A stretch of 64,000 nt of DNA from Flaccisagitta enflata (GCA_965153355.1 OZ231126.1:14632001-14696000); one strand, 5' to 3'. Positions 1 through 29,228 are shown, counted from the first letter of the stretch. A program made the numbers and translations. The notes: a model not told the origin generated them from the letters alone.

Positions 1-2556
<2,556 letters not shown>

Positions 2557-2639
2557 AACAAGGCCAACACCTATAAGTCGCGTGCAGGACAAAAATAACT
2601 GAACTGACCTGACTCCTTATTGTATCTTTTTATTGAAAA

Positions 2640-3265
2640 TCAGACTTAAACGCAACTCAAAACAGTCCCAAACCAGACTCAAACCAGACTCAAACCAGAC
2701 TCAAACCAGACTCAAACCAAACTCAAACCAGAATTAAACCAGACCGAAATCAGACATAAACCAGACATAAACCAGACATAAACCAGATTTAAGCCAGACT
2801 CAAACCCGACTCAAACCAGACTCAAACCCGACTCAAACCCGACTCAAACCCGACTCAAACCCGACTCAAACCAGACTCAAACCAGACTCAAACCAGACTC
2901 AAACCAGACTTAAACCAGACTTAAACCAGACCAAAACCAGGCTCAAACCAGGCTCAAACCGGGCTCAAACCAGACTCAAAACGGACTCAAACCAGACCAA
3001 AACCAGACCAAAACCAGACCAAAACCAGACCTAAATCAGACCTAAATCAAACATAAACCAGACAAAAAACAGACATAGACCAGACCTAAACCAGACCTAA
3101 CCCAGACCTAAACCAGACATAAATCAGACACGAACCAGTCTTAAACCAGACTTAAACCAGACTTAAACCAGACTTAAACCAGACTTAAACCAGACTTAAA
3201 CCATACTTAAACCAGACTTAAACCAGACTTAAACCAGACTTAAACCAGACTTAAACCAAACTTAA
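2640..3265. repeat. 11-bp minisatellite, CAGACTCAAAC type
   Basis: About 55 degenerate copies of an 11 bp unit, shifting from CAGACTCAAAC to CAGACTTAAAC along the array. It is the first of three adjoining arrays. Confidence 0.9.
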
Positions 3266-3289
3266 ACCATACTTATCTTTAATATCATT

Positions 3290-3600
3290 TTAACCAGCAG
3301 ACTTAAACCAGCAGACTTAAACCATTAGACCAGCAGACTTAAACCATTAGATTTAAACCAGCAGACTTAAACCAGCAGACTTAAACCAGCTGATTTAAAC
3401 CAGCAGACTTTAACCAGCAGACTTAACCCATTAGATTTAAACCAGCAGACTTAAACCAGCAGATTTAAACCAGCAGATTTAAACCAGCAAACTTTAACCA
3501 TCAGACTTTACCCAGCAGACTTTAACCAGCAGACTTTAACCAGCAAACTTCAACCAGCAGACTTTAACCAGCAGACTTTAACCAGCAGACTTTAACCAAA
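3290..3600. repeat. 14-bp minisatellite, CAGCAGACTTAAAC type
   Basis: Copies of a 14 bp unit related to the preceding 11 bp array by an extra CAG. They drift into CAGCAGACTTTAAC at the right side. Confidence 0.85.
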
Positions 3601-4560
3601 AATGACCAAAAATGACCAAAATGACCAAAAATGACGAAAGATGACCGAAAATGACCAAAATGACCAAAATGACCAAAAATGACCAAATATGACCAAAATA
3701 ACCGAAATGACCAAAAAGGAGCATAAATGAAAAAAAATGACCAAATATGACCAAAGTGACCAATAATGACCAAAAATGACCAAAAATGACCAAAAATGAC
3801 CAAAAATGACCAAAGATGACCAAAGATGACCAAAATGACCAAAATGACCAAAAATGACCAAATATGACCAAAATGACCAAAAATGACCAAAAAGGAGCAT
3901 AAATGAAAAAAAATGACCAAAATGACCAAAAATGACCAAAAATGGCCAAAAATGAGCAAAATGAGCAAAAATGTCCAAAATGACCAAAAATGACCAAAAA
4001 TGACCAAATATGATCAAAATGACCAAAAATGACCAAAAATGACCAAATATGACCAAAATGACCAAAATGACCAAAATGACCAAAAATGATCAAAAATGAC
4101 CAAAAATGACCAAAAATGACCAAAATGACCAAAATGACCAAAAATGACCAAAAATGACCAAATATGACCAAAAATGACCAAAAATGACCAAAATGACCAA
4201 AAATGACCAAAAATGACCAAAAATGACCAAAAATGACCAAAAATGACCAAAATGACCAAAATGACCAAAAATGATCAAAAATGACCAATAATGACCAAAA
4301 ATGACCAAAAATGACCAAAAATGATCAAAAATGATCAAAATGACCAAAAATGACCAAAAATGACCACAATGACCAAAAATGACCAAAGTGATCAAAAATG
4401 ACCAAAAATGACCAAATATGACCAAAACTGACCAAAAATGACCAAAAATGACCAAAATTGATCTAAAATGACCAAAAATGACCAAATTGACCAAAATGAC
4501 CAAAATGACCAAAATGACCAAAATGACCAAAATGACCAAAAATGACCAAAAATTACTAAA
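3590..4560. repeat. 10-12 bp ATGACCAAAA minisatellite
   Basis: About 90 copies of ATGACCAAAA with one extra A in many units. It yields long open frames on the minus strand that are repeat translations (VIFGHFWSF-like), not a protein. Confidence 0.9.
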
Positions 4561-4713
4561 AGCAACCAATAATTCCCAAAAACAACAAAAAAATGACTCA
4601 AAATAACTCCAGACGACCCAAAAAGACGCAAAAAAGCAAAGTGTTACCAACCGACAGACCGACCGACCGACCAACCGACGGAGCGGGTTGTAGAGTCGCG
4701 TGCACGCGACTAA

Positions 4714-5768
<1,055 letters not shown>

Positions 5769-5944
5769 ACAATTAAACCCGGCTATAACGGAACCTAGAG
5801 TAACGGATATCCGCCTATAATGAGTCTAAAAACTTAGTCCCTTTTTTAATTTTCTTTAAACTTCTATATTAGCAATGACAGAAATCCATCAATAATAGAT
5901 GAAATTTGATGAACCCTTGAGATCCGTTATTGCGGGGTTTAACT
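5769..5944. mobile_element. Small pogo/Tigger-like MITE (tentative)
   Basis: The left end reads ATTAAACCCGGCTATAACGG and the right end, inverted, reads GTTAAACCCCGCAATAACGG, each next to TA. An internal CGGATATCCG palindrome is present. A terminal inverted repeat of this kind with a TA target fits pogo/Tigger-type elements. The match is by memory of that family's style. Confidence 0.4.
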
Positions 5945-6061
5945 ACAGTCAAAAGGAAAAGAAACGACAAACATCCTTATTGAGTTACGAGGCGGATGTG
6001 ATTGAATGATGCAAACGAAATGTTTTTTCCCTTTTCCTTGAGCTTAGTCGCAAAAAGAAAA

Positions 6062-6326
6062 AACAAGGCCGGATACACGGCTACCCCAGTCACGTATGGG
6101 TGGGCAGGGGCCGTAACTGAGGTCACCAGATCATTTGGGCAGGAGCAGTGAAGCCAAAGATCCAAAAAACCAAAAAAAAGTTAAGTGTGACGGATAGACG
6201 GACGGACCGACAGACGGACCGACGGACCGACGGACCGACGGACCGACGGACCGACGGACCGACGGACCGACGGACCGACGGATGGACCGACAAAGCGAGG
6301 TGTAGAGTCGCGTAGCACGCGACTAA
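6062..6326 (+). mobile_element. Family H copy (GTCGCG stem)
   Basis: AACAAGGCCGGATACACGGC end, GGGTGGGCAGGGGC block, (ACCG/GGAC)n core at 6195-6285, and hairpin AGTCGCG-TAGCA-CGCGACT before AAAA. Its 5' inverted segment is degraded to AGTCACGTATG. Confidence 0.85.
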
Positions 6327-6450
6327 AAATATCCCTCGTGACTTGGAAACCTGCAAAGGTTGTCGCTCTCGAATGAAATTTGAGATGTTTTTGTCACTCG
6401 ACTGAGGAGTCCCGGATATTTTATTAAGCCCGGTGCACAATTGCATCTTT

Positions 6451-6619
6451 TTAGTTGCGGACACGCAACTCTATAAGAGGCTTTGTCCGTCCGTCGGTCG
6501 GTCGGTTGGTTGGTCGGTCGGTTGGTTGGTCCGTCACGCTCGAGTTGAAAAGTGGGAAAACGCGCATTTCCGCCCCTGCCCACCCGTCCGCAACTGGTGG
6601 CCGTGTATCCGGCCTTGTT
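6451..6619 (-). mobile_element. Family H copy (GTTGCG stem)
   Basis: On the minus strand it runs from AACAAGGCCGGATACACGGC to hairpin AGTTGCG-TGTC-CGCAACT and CTAA. The subterminal AGTTGCGGAC is exactly complementary to the 3' arm GTCCGCAACT. The core is short GGAC/ACCG-like DNA. Confidence 0.88.
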
Positions 6620-6823
6620 GTTATTCTTTCTTCTTTTTAATCTCGTATGATTATTATGTTTACTAGAGCTAGCTGTGCTAAATCAAACTTAAGAGCTAGA
6701 AGGCTTGAGGCAAATGAAAAAAAAAGAATGATTGCTATGAAAATATCGAGAGAAAGACAGAAAGGACAAGAGAGGGGAAGAGAGAAAAGAAAAAATGGAC
6801 AATAAAGAAAGATGAGAAGAAAA

Positions 6824-6824
<1 letters not shown>

Positions 6825-6856
<32 letters not shown>

Positions 6857-6858
6857 AA

Positions 6859-6920
<62 letters not shown>

Positions 6921-6921
6921 A
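6825..6921. repeat. GAAA tetranucleotide repeat
   Basis: Nearly perfect GAAA units with two single-base interruptions. Confidence 0.95.
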
Positions 6922-7267
6922 ACTAAGGATGGAATAGTTCTGTTGGCTCTTGATCTCGCAATGACACCGGTTGAATCCGGTCGACTCGAACCAGTGAGAT
7001 TCAGATTTCCAAGATGAAGCAAGATCAAGTTGCATAAGTCACAGTGCAAACGAGCACGCAATTTGACAAGTCAAAATGGTTTATAACAATATTTTTTATC
7101 TCATCTTCTCATAATTTTTTTACTGAGGTAAAGGATTTGCGTTGGATAATCATCAACTCTTTGCATAAATTAGCATTTTATTGCACGATATACTTGGGAG
7201 AAGTGAAAAGAAAGGATCTCAAATTGATGGATTTTTAACGAAAACTGATTCTTGTGCATTGACATGT

Positions 7268-7425
7268 TTCACATGAAAAACCAAATCTGTCTCTGGATGC
7301 AAAATTTTGCATATTGAAAAACATGACATCAATCTAAACACTTTTGAGAAAAAGGCCATGTTCTCAGAAATACAAAATTTTGCATTCAGAGAGAGATTTG
7401 GTTTTTCACGTGGCAACATCTAATA
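7268..7425. repeat. Short imperfect palindrome
   Basis: CACATGAAAAACCAAATCT on the left pairs with AGATTTGGTTTTTCACGTG on the right, with ATGCAAAATTTTGCAT inside. It is probably an old MITE. The flanks 6922-7267 and 7426-7717 show no gene, only a CAA-rich patch at 7629-7690. Confidence 0.5.
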
Positions 7426-7717
7426 TTTTTTCGTGCAAATTCTTTAAAAAGAATGTTGTTTTACAGTTAATGCCGGAACTTTACCAATACGAGATCCATA
7501 CCATTGATCAGTTAACATTTTTTAATCAATTTAAGGAGTATGACGCATGCATAAGACTTTAGTTTTGGTTACATTTCCCCTGCATAGCAACATATTCCAT
7601 TATAGATCAGAATGATTTGTCAAATTTGACAACAACAACAACAACAACAGCAACAACACTTCAACAACAACAACCAAAACAACAACAACAAGAATTAATA
7701 GCAGCCCAAAGGCAGTA

Positions 7718-8223
7718 AGTGGTCAGCCGTACCCGTGCCCTGCTTGAGTAGTGTGTGATTTCAGTTGGGGGAGAGCAGGGCAGCAGCCTCAAAGGGAATG
7801 AAGTCCTGTAGAACATGGAGAATCCGTCCGTCCGTCCGTCCGTCCGTTCCCCCAGCCACATCCTCAGGGCTTTGTCTCCTTTGGGACCTATTCTTACACA
7901 AATTTTCTAAATAACCAAGATCCAAGCAATATGGCCCAAATCTAAGCAAATTGGCCCAAATTCGATACTTAGATTCTGACCAGATTTGAGCAATTTTGCT
8001 TGGATTTGGGCCATTATGCTTGGATTTGAGCGATTTTTCATAGATTTTGGCCATATTGCTTCGATTTGGGCTATTTAGCAGAATTTGGGTCAGAGTGGGC
8101 CCCAAAGAAGACGACGCCCTGAGGATGGGGCAGGGGGGTGGGTGGGGGGTGGGACGGATGTACATACGGACGGACAGATTCCCTCTGTTCTACAAGACTT
8201 CGTCCCCTTTGGGGCCGCTGCCC
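7718..8223. mobile_element. Family B foldback element, diverged copy
   Basis: Starts with GTGGTCAGCCGTACCCGTGC and ends with CCCCTTTGGGGCCGCTGCCC. The middle is a minisatellite in inverted orientation: GGCCCAAAT-type units at 7930-7970 face ATTTGGGCC-type units at 7995-8080. A (TCCG)n tract is at 7825-7847. Confidence 0.7.
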
Positions 8224-8228
8224 AAAAA

Positions 8229-8336
<108 letters not shown>

Positions 8337-8339
8337 GCT

Positions 8340-8956
8340 AACGTCGGGAGCCTGATGACAGCTTCTAATTGGATCGACAAGCAAATCTGGCTCAAGAAAA
8401 TTTCGGCCACAAGGACGCCGTCTCGGTCCTGATGGTCAAAGTCTCTATATAGATGTGCACAACATGAGAAACTCCAAAACGTCGTTTGAAATCGACTCTA
8501 GCTACCACTGCACTGATCTCATCGCCTACAGTATTTGCCTTGATGCAATTCATACCGCAGATTTATACAGGATTCGCGATGTCTTACTCGCTATGGGCCA
8601 TTTGGCCTTCATGCACGAAGTGAAGTCACTTCAACGTACTCGCTCGTCCCCGACGGCTACAATTCAGTTCTAAAGGCGAATGTCCACAATTTGGGACTCG
8701 TATCTTGACATCCAACAAACCCACTAACGCACGTTGAAACGGGACAGGCTTGAATTCCTCGGCTTGAATTCCCTTCGTTGGCACCGTCTGGATTGATTCT
8801 ACAGATGGCGCCACCTGGAATGACCCGTCAGATGGCGCCGTCTTGAATGAATCGTCAGATGGCGCCACCGTGGCTTCGTCCCTTTTCGATCTGAAACACA
8901 AAAAAGGTTTCTTCCGCGTCAAATGTCTGGAATGTCGCGTCAAAATGAATTGCTAT
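8340..8956. other. Unassigned spacer with a 30-bp minisatellite
   Basis: A plus-strand open frame at 8455-8673 (72 codons) has balanced composition, but I do not recognise it and it lacks support. At 8800-8872 three ~30 bp units share CAGATGGCGCC. No other structure seen. Confidence 0.4.
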
Positions 8957-9432
<476 letters not shown>

Positions 9433-9840
9433 TGTCGAGTCTTTTGCTCTTGAGTGTGTGCTTGAGGCATAATCTCTACTTGATCTTCTCTGTAAATTCC
9501 ATTCTTTATTTCGTCTAACTAATCCTTTCAAAATCTAGTTGAGTTGAGGTAATTATTTTTTTTCAAGAATTTTATTTCGTTGTTGTCGTCATTAATTTGT
9601 TATTGTTGTTAATTCATTTGCAATTACCAGGGATAAGGATGCGATCCGGGATGCGAATGCGAACGCACAGGATGCGCGAGATTTTGGTAAACGCGGATAA
9701 GGATGCGAACGCATCTGATAGAATATAGGAGTGGATGTGAACGCGCATCCTCCCCAAAGCGTTCGCATCCATGCTTTTCTGCCCTTTCCTTGTCCTCGAC
9801 CTCCAAATTCAAAACAAAAACACTATAAAATGGTTGTGAT

Positions 9841-9885
9841 TGTGTGTGTGTGTGTGAGCATGTGCATGTGTATGTGTGTGTGCAT

Positions 9886-9975
<90 letters not shown>

Positions 9976-10035
9976 AAATGTGTGTGTGCGAATGTGTGTG
10001 TGTGTGTGTACGTGCATGTGCGTGTGTGTATGTGC
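9841..10035. repeat. GT dinucleotide repeat
   Basis: Core 9894-9974 is pure GT, flanked by GTGCAT/GTGTAT/GTGCGA variants. Confidence 0.95.
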
Positions 10036-10170
10036 TCGGGCATGGGAGACCATTTGCCACGACAATATTTTAACCTCAGGTTACTTTTTCTTTTTCTTCT
10101 CTGTTTTTTTCTTCGTCTTTCATGAATTCTTTATTTCTGCTCTTTCCTTCATTCCTTCTTTCCTCCCTTT

Positions 10171-10720
10171 TTGGGCAGCGGCCCCGAAGGGGTCGATGAC
10201 CTATGCTTTCACACAGGGGAATTTTCTCCTTCTTCATGTCCGTACCCGCCCCTCAAATCCCAGTCTCGAAGCCCAAATTCCAGTCTCGAGGCCCAAATCC
10301 CAGTCTTGAGGCCCAAATCCCAGCCTCAAGGCCCAAATCCTAGCCTCAAGGCATAACCAGCCTGGAGGCTCAGATTTCAGCCTGAAGCCCAAATCTCAGC
10401 CTCGTTGTCAAAATCCAGCCAAGAGGCCCAGATCCCACCTTGCTCCCAAATTCAGCCTCCAGGCTAGGATTTAGGCCTTGAGGCTAGGATTTGGGCCTTG
10501 AGGCTGGGATTTGGGCCTCAAGACTGGGATTTGGGCCTTGAGACTGGAATTTGGGCCTCGAGACTGGGATTTGAGGGGGGGAATGGACATGGAGAAGGAG
10601 AAAATTCCCCTGTGTGAAAGCATAGGTCATCAACCCCTTCGGGGCCGCTGCCCTGCTCCCCCCTCAACTTCAACCACAACCTACTTAGGCAGGGCACGGG
10701 TACCGCTGACCATCTAACGC
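10171..10720. mobile_element. Family B foldback element
   Basis: TTGGGCAGCGGCCCCGAAGG opens the element, and its inverse CCTTCGGGGCCGCTGCCC closes the paired arms at about 10655. The tail continues to GTACCGCTGACCATCTAACG. The arms extend inward through CTATGCTTTCACACAGGGGA. The core is an 18-20 bp minisatellite, CCCAAATCCCAG-type to 10400 and then CTGGGATTTGGG-type to 10570, so the whole unit can fold back. Confidence 0.8.
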
Positions 10721-10734
10721 TTTTGCGACTATTC

Positions 10735-10852
10735 TTTCTTTCCTTCTTCCTTTCATTCCTTCTTTATTTCATTCCTTCTTTCTTTCATTCCTTCTTTCTT
10801 TGTTTCTTTGTTTGTTTCTTTCTTTCTTTCATTCTTTTTCTTTCTTTAATTC

Positions 10853-10936
<84 letters not shown>

Positions 10937-11116
10937 TCCTCCATTCTTTCTTTCTTTCCTCCATTCTTTCTTTCTTTCCTCCATTCTTTCTTTTTTTTCT
11001 TCATTCTTTCCTTATTTCCTTCTTTCTTTCTTTCCTTCATTCTTTCTTTATTTCTTTATTTCCTTCATTCTTTCCTTCATTCCTTCTTTCTTTCTTTCCT
11101 TCCTTCATTCTTTATT

Positions 11117-11206
<90 letters not shown>

Positions 11207-11310
11207 TTTCTTTCAATCTTTCTTTCTTTCTTTTTTTCTTTCTTTCCTCCCTCCCTTCCTTCCTTCCTTCCTTTCTTTCTTTCTTTCTTCTTTCTTTGTT
11301 TCTTTCTTTC
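10735..11310. repeat. TTTC-rich polypyrimidine tract
   Basis: TTTC units with CCTC, CATT and CCTT interruptions over ~575 bp, inside the hAT-like element. Confidence 0.95.
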
Positions 11311-11428
11311 TACTTTTCTACTTCCTTTCCATAAGAGAAAGTGTAGGAAGCGTTATAAACGCGTAACGCGAACGCGATAGCAACCAAAAACAATGGATGC
11401 GATGCGTAACGCGATGCGCGAGCTGCTT

Positions 11429-11620
11429 AACAAGGCCGGATACACGGCCACCAGTTGCGGACGGGTGGGCAGGAGCGGAAATGCGCGTTTTCACACTTTT
11501 CGACTCGTGCTCACCGACCGACCGACCGACCGACCGACCGACCGACCGACCGACCGACCGACCGACCGACCGACGGACGGACGGACTAAGCCTCTTGTAG
11601 AGTTGCGTGTCCGCAACTAA
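11429..11620 (+). mobile_element. Family H copy (GTTGCG stem) with ACCG core
   Basis: AACAAGGCCGG end, AGTTGCGGACGGGTGGGC subterminal block, pure ACCG core at 11514-11570, then hairpin AGTTGCG-TGTC-CGCAACT and CTAA. It sits inside the hAT-like element. Confidence 0.9.
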
Positions 11621-11698
11621 AAACGCGAAAGCGAACGCTTTTGAAAATCCCGCGCATCCTTGTCCCTGGCAATTACCATTGCTGTCGGTTTGGTCGTT

Positions 11699-11955
<257 letters not shown>

Positions 11956-12210
11956 TTGTTAGCGAACCTCTTCCTGATCATCTTTCTGATCATCTTTCTC
12001 ATCGTCGATCGAGAAAGGATCCGTCCATTCTTTACACGCTTTTGGCTGAGGCTCAATGTTGTTATTTGAATGACGATATGAGGCTCAAACCGTTGCTAAA
12101 CTGTTGTCTTTTTTTTTTCTCATCAATCTTCTAATGAATGGTATTTTTTTCATCAAGGACATGACAGATTCACACGATACACACTCACAAGACTACCTAA
12201 AACTAAACCA

Positions 12211-12471
12211 CTAATCCTCTTCAAACAGCTTGGAGATGAATAGAGCAGTTGTTTGTCGGACGGCGTCGTTGCGACTTTTGAGACTGGCGTTGAGGAAGCG
12301 CTTTGATTGGCGACTGATGATGTCATAGACGTTTGGATATCCCAAGGTTTGACGCAGTTGACGAGTACTCTCCCATCTTTGATAAGAGAAGATTCTCGTT
12401 CTCCTAATAGCATCATTAAGTGCAGTGTTACAGTTCCGCATTTCTGTACTCGAGAATTCAACGACGATCAT
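12211..12471 (-). pseudogene. Possible relic of a LINE reverse transcriptase C-terminus
   Basis: The 86-codon minus frame ends in a stop at 12211. It carries NDAIRR, SYQRWES and LRQTLGYP followed by a basic stretch. This resembles the region after the RT domain in non-LTR ORF2 proteins (an R-x-ALN-x-IRR block, then a short Leu-Gly-Tyr-Pro segment). No RT core is seen upstream, so it would be a fragment. Family assignment is by resemblance only. The flanks 11956-12210 and 12472-13197 hold no other gene; a short GGTA-rich patch is at 12780-12900. Confidence 0.35.
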
Positions 12472-13195
12472 CAGCGATTGCTTTGGCCGATTCTTAAGAT
12501 TGGGTTAAAGATCGAGCAAATATCCTCAAACTGCAAAATAGTGTTAAGCTTGACTCGAAATTTTTTTTCTTCTGGTTTTTTCTTTTTTAAGTTGAATTCT
12601 ATTAATCCTTTTGTAATGCGACCAACGGGAACTCGAGAAGAACAAACATTTCTCCATGATGACAGTTGCTGTCGATGGTGAGATTAATACTCCCTAATCC
12701 CCAGCGTTCGCAAAATAAAGTCAAATTACAGACCTTACTTTTAAGCTTGATAATGGCCTAGATCAGCCCTTCTTAAGATCTGACCAATGCCTTGCGGGAC
12801 CCTATGGGCAGGGTCGGCCGGTTCCTCGGCACGGTAGGGCCGAATACCGGAAGTCGGGAGCTCGGTATGGGCAGGGGCAGTACCGAGACTCGGTATAGGG
12901 CTTTGGTACTAGGTAACGGTAAAAAAAAATCAGCCTAATATACTTCGTTTTAGCAAACTTGAAAATCGTTAACAATAAAAAAAAGCAAAAATAAATAAGC
13001 GACTTGAAATAAAAAAGAAAGATGAACATCCTGCAACTCAAGATACCCATTTGTCATTAGTTTGAATTTAGTTTGAGACTCAATGTTCTGATGTTTGGTT
13101 ATCAATGACCAGGAGTGAAGATTATCCCCAATTGCGATTCCTGATTATTCCTTGCCTGACTTCAAATTTTTTCTTTGTTGGAAATTGTTGGTAAG

Positions 13196-13197
<2 letters not shown>

Positions 13198-13293
<96 letters not shown>

Positions 13294-13300
13294 GAGAGAA
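13198..13300. repeat. GA dinucleotide repeat
   Basis: About 50 GA units. Confidence 0.95.
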
Positions 13301-14894
13301 GACTGGAGCTCATTCTAAATCTCATTCTAATTCTTTTGTAATGATCGCGAGTTAATCATATGGGAGAATAATCAATCATTTCAAGATGTGTTTTTGAATA
13401 ATTTTAAAATAAAATGAAAAAAAAATTTTTGAATGAAATATATATGCAAATAAATTTGAAAAAACTAAAAAGATAGAATGCATAAATGACAAAAAATGCA
13501 AAAAGTTACAAAGAATGACAAAAAGTGACAAAGAATGCAAAAAATTATAAAATATATAAATTATGACATGTAAAAAAGATTTAAAACACAATTGAAAAAT
13601 TAAAAAAAGATATCTAAGAAAAAAAAAGAAATGAATACCAGAAAAAAAAAGAATGAGTATTGAAAAATAGATAATAAAGATTGAGAAGTTTTAAAAAAAA
13701 ACTACCAATTAATGTTATAATTTTTTTTTTTCTGTAATTCGAAAATGATCACAGAAAATTTACCATGAATGTAAAAAAGAATATAGAAAAAAAGGTTTTT
13801 CCGCCATCATCAAAAAGAGATGGAGGAGGAGGAGAAGGAGGAGGCAGAGGGCCGGGATATGCATTAGGTCCCGGGAATTCGGGACAGGGTCATGTCCCGG
13901 CATGTCGGGACCTCGGGAACCAAGTCCCGCCAGGCACTGGATCTGACTAAACTTGAAACGGTTTACTATCATGAATTCTTAATTTCTACACATCCAGTTC
14001 GTCTCAACACCGATCCAGACAAGGGAGATTCAACATTATTAAAGAAAATCAGTATAAAGAATTCATTGGACGTCATTGGTGATGACAATATTGACGATGA
14101 AGACCTCTAAGACAATGAGCACTACAATTGCAGTGATGATTATCATTTGACTTCATTTAGCAATGTTAGGTTAAAGAAAAACCCTTCCTATATTTGAATG
14201 CCCTCTGATCTTTTTCCATAAAAAGAGCTTTTTAGCGAACGCTGAATAGGGAAATCTGCAGATCTCTTGCATGAAAGGCATCGAAGAAGTGTAAATGACA
14301 AAGCGCGGTACAGCTGAAATAATTTCATGAATATTTGTGAAACGAAATTAACGGGAATTGATTGAACCGGCTTTGCTAAAGTCCAATGCTTATGTAATGA
14401 TTGATTAAGATGTCTGTACTATCATTCCTCTCGCTGCTTTCTCTGGAATGAAAGGGATCTAGGGTAGGAATGAAATAAAGGAGAACAACCATTCAAAATC
14501 AGGAACAAAATATTGTTATAACTAAAATACAGAAGAAAAAGCTACCTTTTCTATGAAATCGCTGCAATTGAACGTTGCAATTGAACGCAACGAAAATTAT
14601 CGGGAAAAAAGTCGAAGTCAGTCTTCGACTTTTTGACATATTTGAGAGAAACAGGGTTTTCATTTTCTTATGGGGAAGTTTCGGAACTCATTAGGGCGAT
14701 TGGTCCCTCGAACGAAATTGATAGGGTAAATAAATTTGATAATTTTTTTTCATTTGGCGCCAAGCAGAATGCTCTACGACAAATACTTTTCGCGCTATGA
14801 TTTTTTAAAGATTTATTTACGAAAAATTTGAATGGAATTTTTTTAGATTTTTTTCGATTTTGTGTTTGATCAATAAAGGAGTGTATTCATGTTT
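13301..14894. other. AT-rich spacer without recognised genes
   Basis: 13370-13760 is strongly A-rich. 13850-13945 contains several GGGAC/GTCCC inverted words that could fold. Short frames at 13765-14110 have no recognisable domain. Confidence 0.6.
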
Positions 14895-15330
14895 ACTTGA
14901 GCATGCAAATACAAGAAAAAATATGTTTATGAGCACAGCTGCTCATCTGTGAGGGCATTTTTGAGCATTTTAGCTCATTTAGCTCACTTTGCTCAGTCTG
15001 TTCTTTTTGATTTCAAATATGATAAATGAATAAATATTTTCAAACTTGTTAAAGCAAGCAAATAAAAAAACATGTCAGTGAGCAGAGCTGCTCATCTGTG
15101 AGGGCGTTTTCAAGTATTCTAGCTCATTTAGCTCATTTAGCTTGCGCTTTTTCTCTGATTTTAAACAGGATAAATAAATTAATGTTTTGACTTAAGCATG
15201 CAAATACAAGAAAGCATGTCAGTGAGCAAAGCTGGTTGTCTGGTTGAATCATTTTGAATATTTCAGCTCATCTAGCTCATTTGGCTCAGTCCTATTTTTC
15301 TCTGATTTTCAGTGCAGTCAATACATACTA
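14895..15330. repeat. Three tandem copies of a ~150-bp unit
   Basis: Units start near 14895, 15045 and 15190. Each has GCATGCAAATACAAG (or a variant), then GAGCA-AGCTGCTCATCTGTG, then AGCTCATTTAGCTCA. Copies diverge, so the array is old. Spacer 15331-15847 shows no gene. Confidence 0.7.
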
Positions 15331-15847
15331 TTGCTTTTGATTTGATCTAACAAAATTTCAGTGGCTGAAGATGGTGAAAAGTGACCAATGCTTACGACTT
15401 TTTTCCTCACGGCGACAGCCGCCATTACTGGTAGCGAATCTAAGAGAAAAGTTGTTATTGATTGGACATGAGGCTGAAATGTTGTTATATTCTTAATTTT
15501 CTGAGGCTGACGATGTTGCTAGAAATGCTCTTATTTTTCTTATATTTTGAGCCTCAACGTTGTTTGAAAGAAGGTTGTTACTCAGACAAAAGCGTGTATG
15601 TATGGAATCCATTCCTCTCATTCAAATCAATCCCTCCTAGCCGACCACTAACTAGATGGCGTGCAAACTGTCATATGACGCTTAATTACGTCTTTAAAAT
15701 GCATGTTCTTTACTGACTTTATTGAACCGAAGGAAACAAAAGACATAGGCGATGTAGAGTGGAAAAGGTCGTGTTGTAGATGTCTTTCGAAAACAAAAGA
15801 CGGACGACAAAAAATAGAAGGCGAACATCGACAAAGACGGCACATAC

Positions 15848-15849
15848 AA

Positions 15850-15899
<50 letters not shown>

Positions 15900-15907
15900 A
15901 TAACAAT

Positions 15908-15981
<74 letters not shown>
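15848..15981. repeat. CAA repeat just past the transporter stop codon
   Basis: It starts 36 bp beyond the stop codon on the transporter's sense strand and would be read as (TTG)n in its 3' UTR. Confidence 0.9.
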
Positions 15982-16017
15982 CTGAACATCGGGCAACACC
16001 GCCGTCATGTCATTTCG

Positions 16018-28784
<12,767 letters not shown>

Positions 28785-28830
28785 CTCGGCAGTCCAGACT
28801 TCCCTCAAGTTGACTTCAGCGCGTGAGGAG

Positions 28831-28978
<148 letters not shown>

Positions 28979-29140
28979 CAAAACCGGGGGAGTTGTCGTT
29001 TATCGACGTGGCGTCTGGATCAAGATCAGTCTAGAGGCATAAGTACTCTGACAATTATGATTTTAATTATTTCAAAGCGGAGATGGAATGTATTTCCCAT
29101 AAACCCAACAACATAAAAAAAAGAACTAGTCATCCAAGGA

Positions 29141-29228
29141 TCGCACATGGTCAGCGGTACCCGATGCCCTGCAAGGAGTGATTCAGTGAAGAAGTGGAGT
29201 AAGAGCAGGGCAGCGGCCCCAAAGGGAA
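29141..29228. mobile_element. Family B end fragment
   Basis: ATGGTCAGCGGTACCCGATG...GCAGGGCAGCGGCCCCAAAG. It closely matches the inverted right end of the copy at 45188-45715, including the outer GGATCGCACATGG. Confidence 0.7.

Larger units (their letters stand above)
2557..4713 (+). mobile_element. Family H element with a 2 kb minisatellite core
   Basis: The left end is AACAAGGCC followed by the subterminal word AGTCGCGTGC at about 2576. The right end is an ACCG-rich stretch, then the hairpin AGTCGCG-TGCA-CGCGACT and CTAA at 4710-4713. Those ends match the short family H copies, so the three minisatellites between them (2640-3265, 3290-3600, 3590-4560) may be an expanded core. The ends and hairpin are seen directly; treating it as one element is inference. 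Confidence 0.6.
9628..11668. mobile_element. hAT-like non-autonomous composite element with 8-bp target duplication
   Basis: The left end is CAGGGATAAGGATGCG and the right end, inverted, is CAGGGACAAGGATGCG (15 of 16 positions). Both outer flanks are the identical 8-mer GCAATTAC (9620-9627 and 11669-11676). CAGGG ends with an 8 bp target duplication are the hAT signature. Subterminal GCGAACGC/GCGTTCGC words recur at both ends. There is no transposase frame. The interior holds a GT microsatellite, a family B foldback, a TTTC tract and a family H copy, so it is non-autonomous and nested. Confidence 0.85.

Noticed and set aside
2640-4560. CRISPR-like regular repeats
   Set aside because: Units are 10-14 bp, directly adjoining with no unique spacers, in a eukaryotic context.
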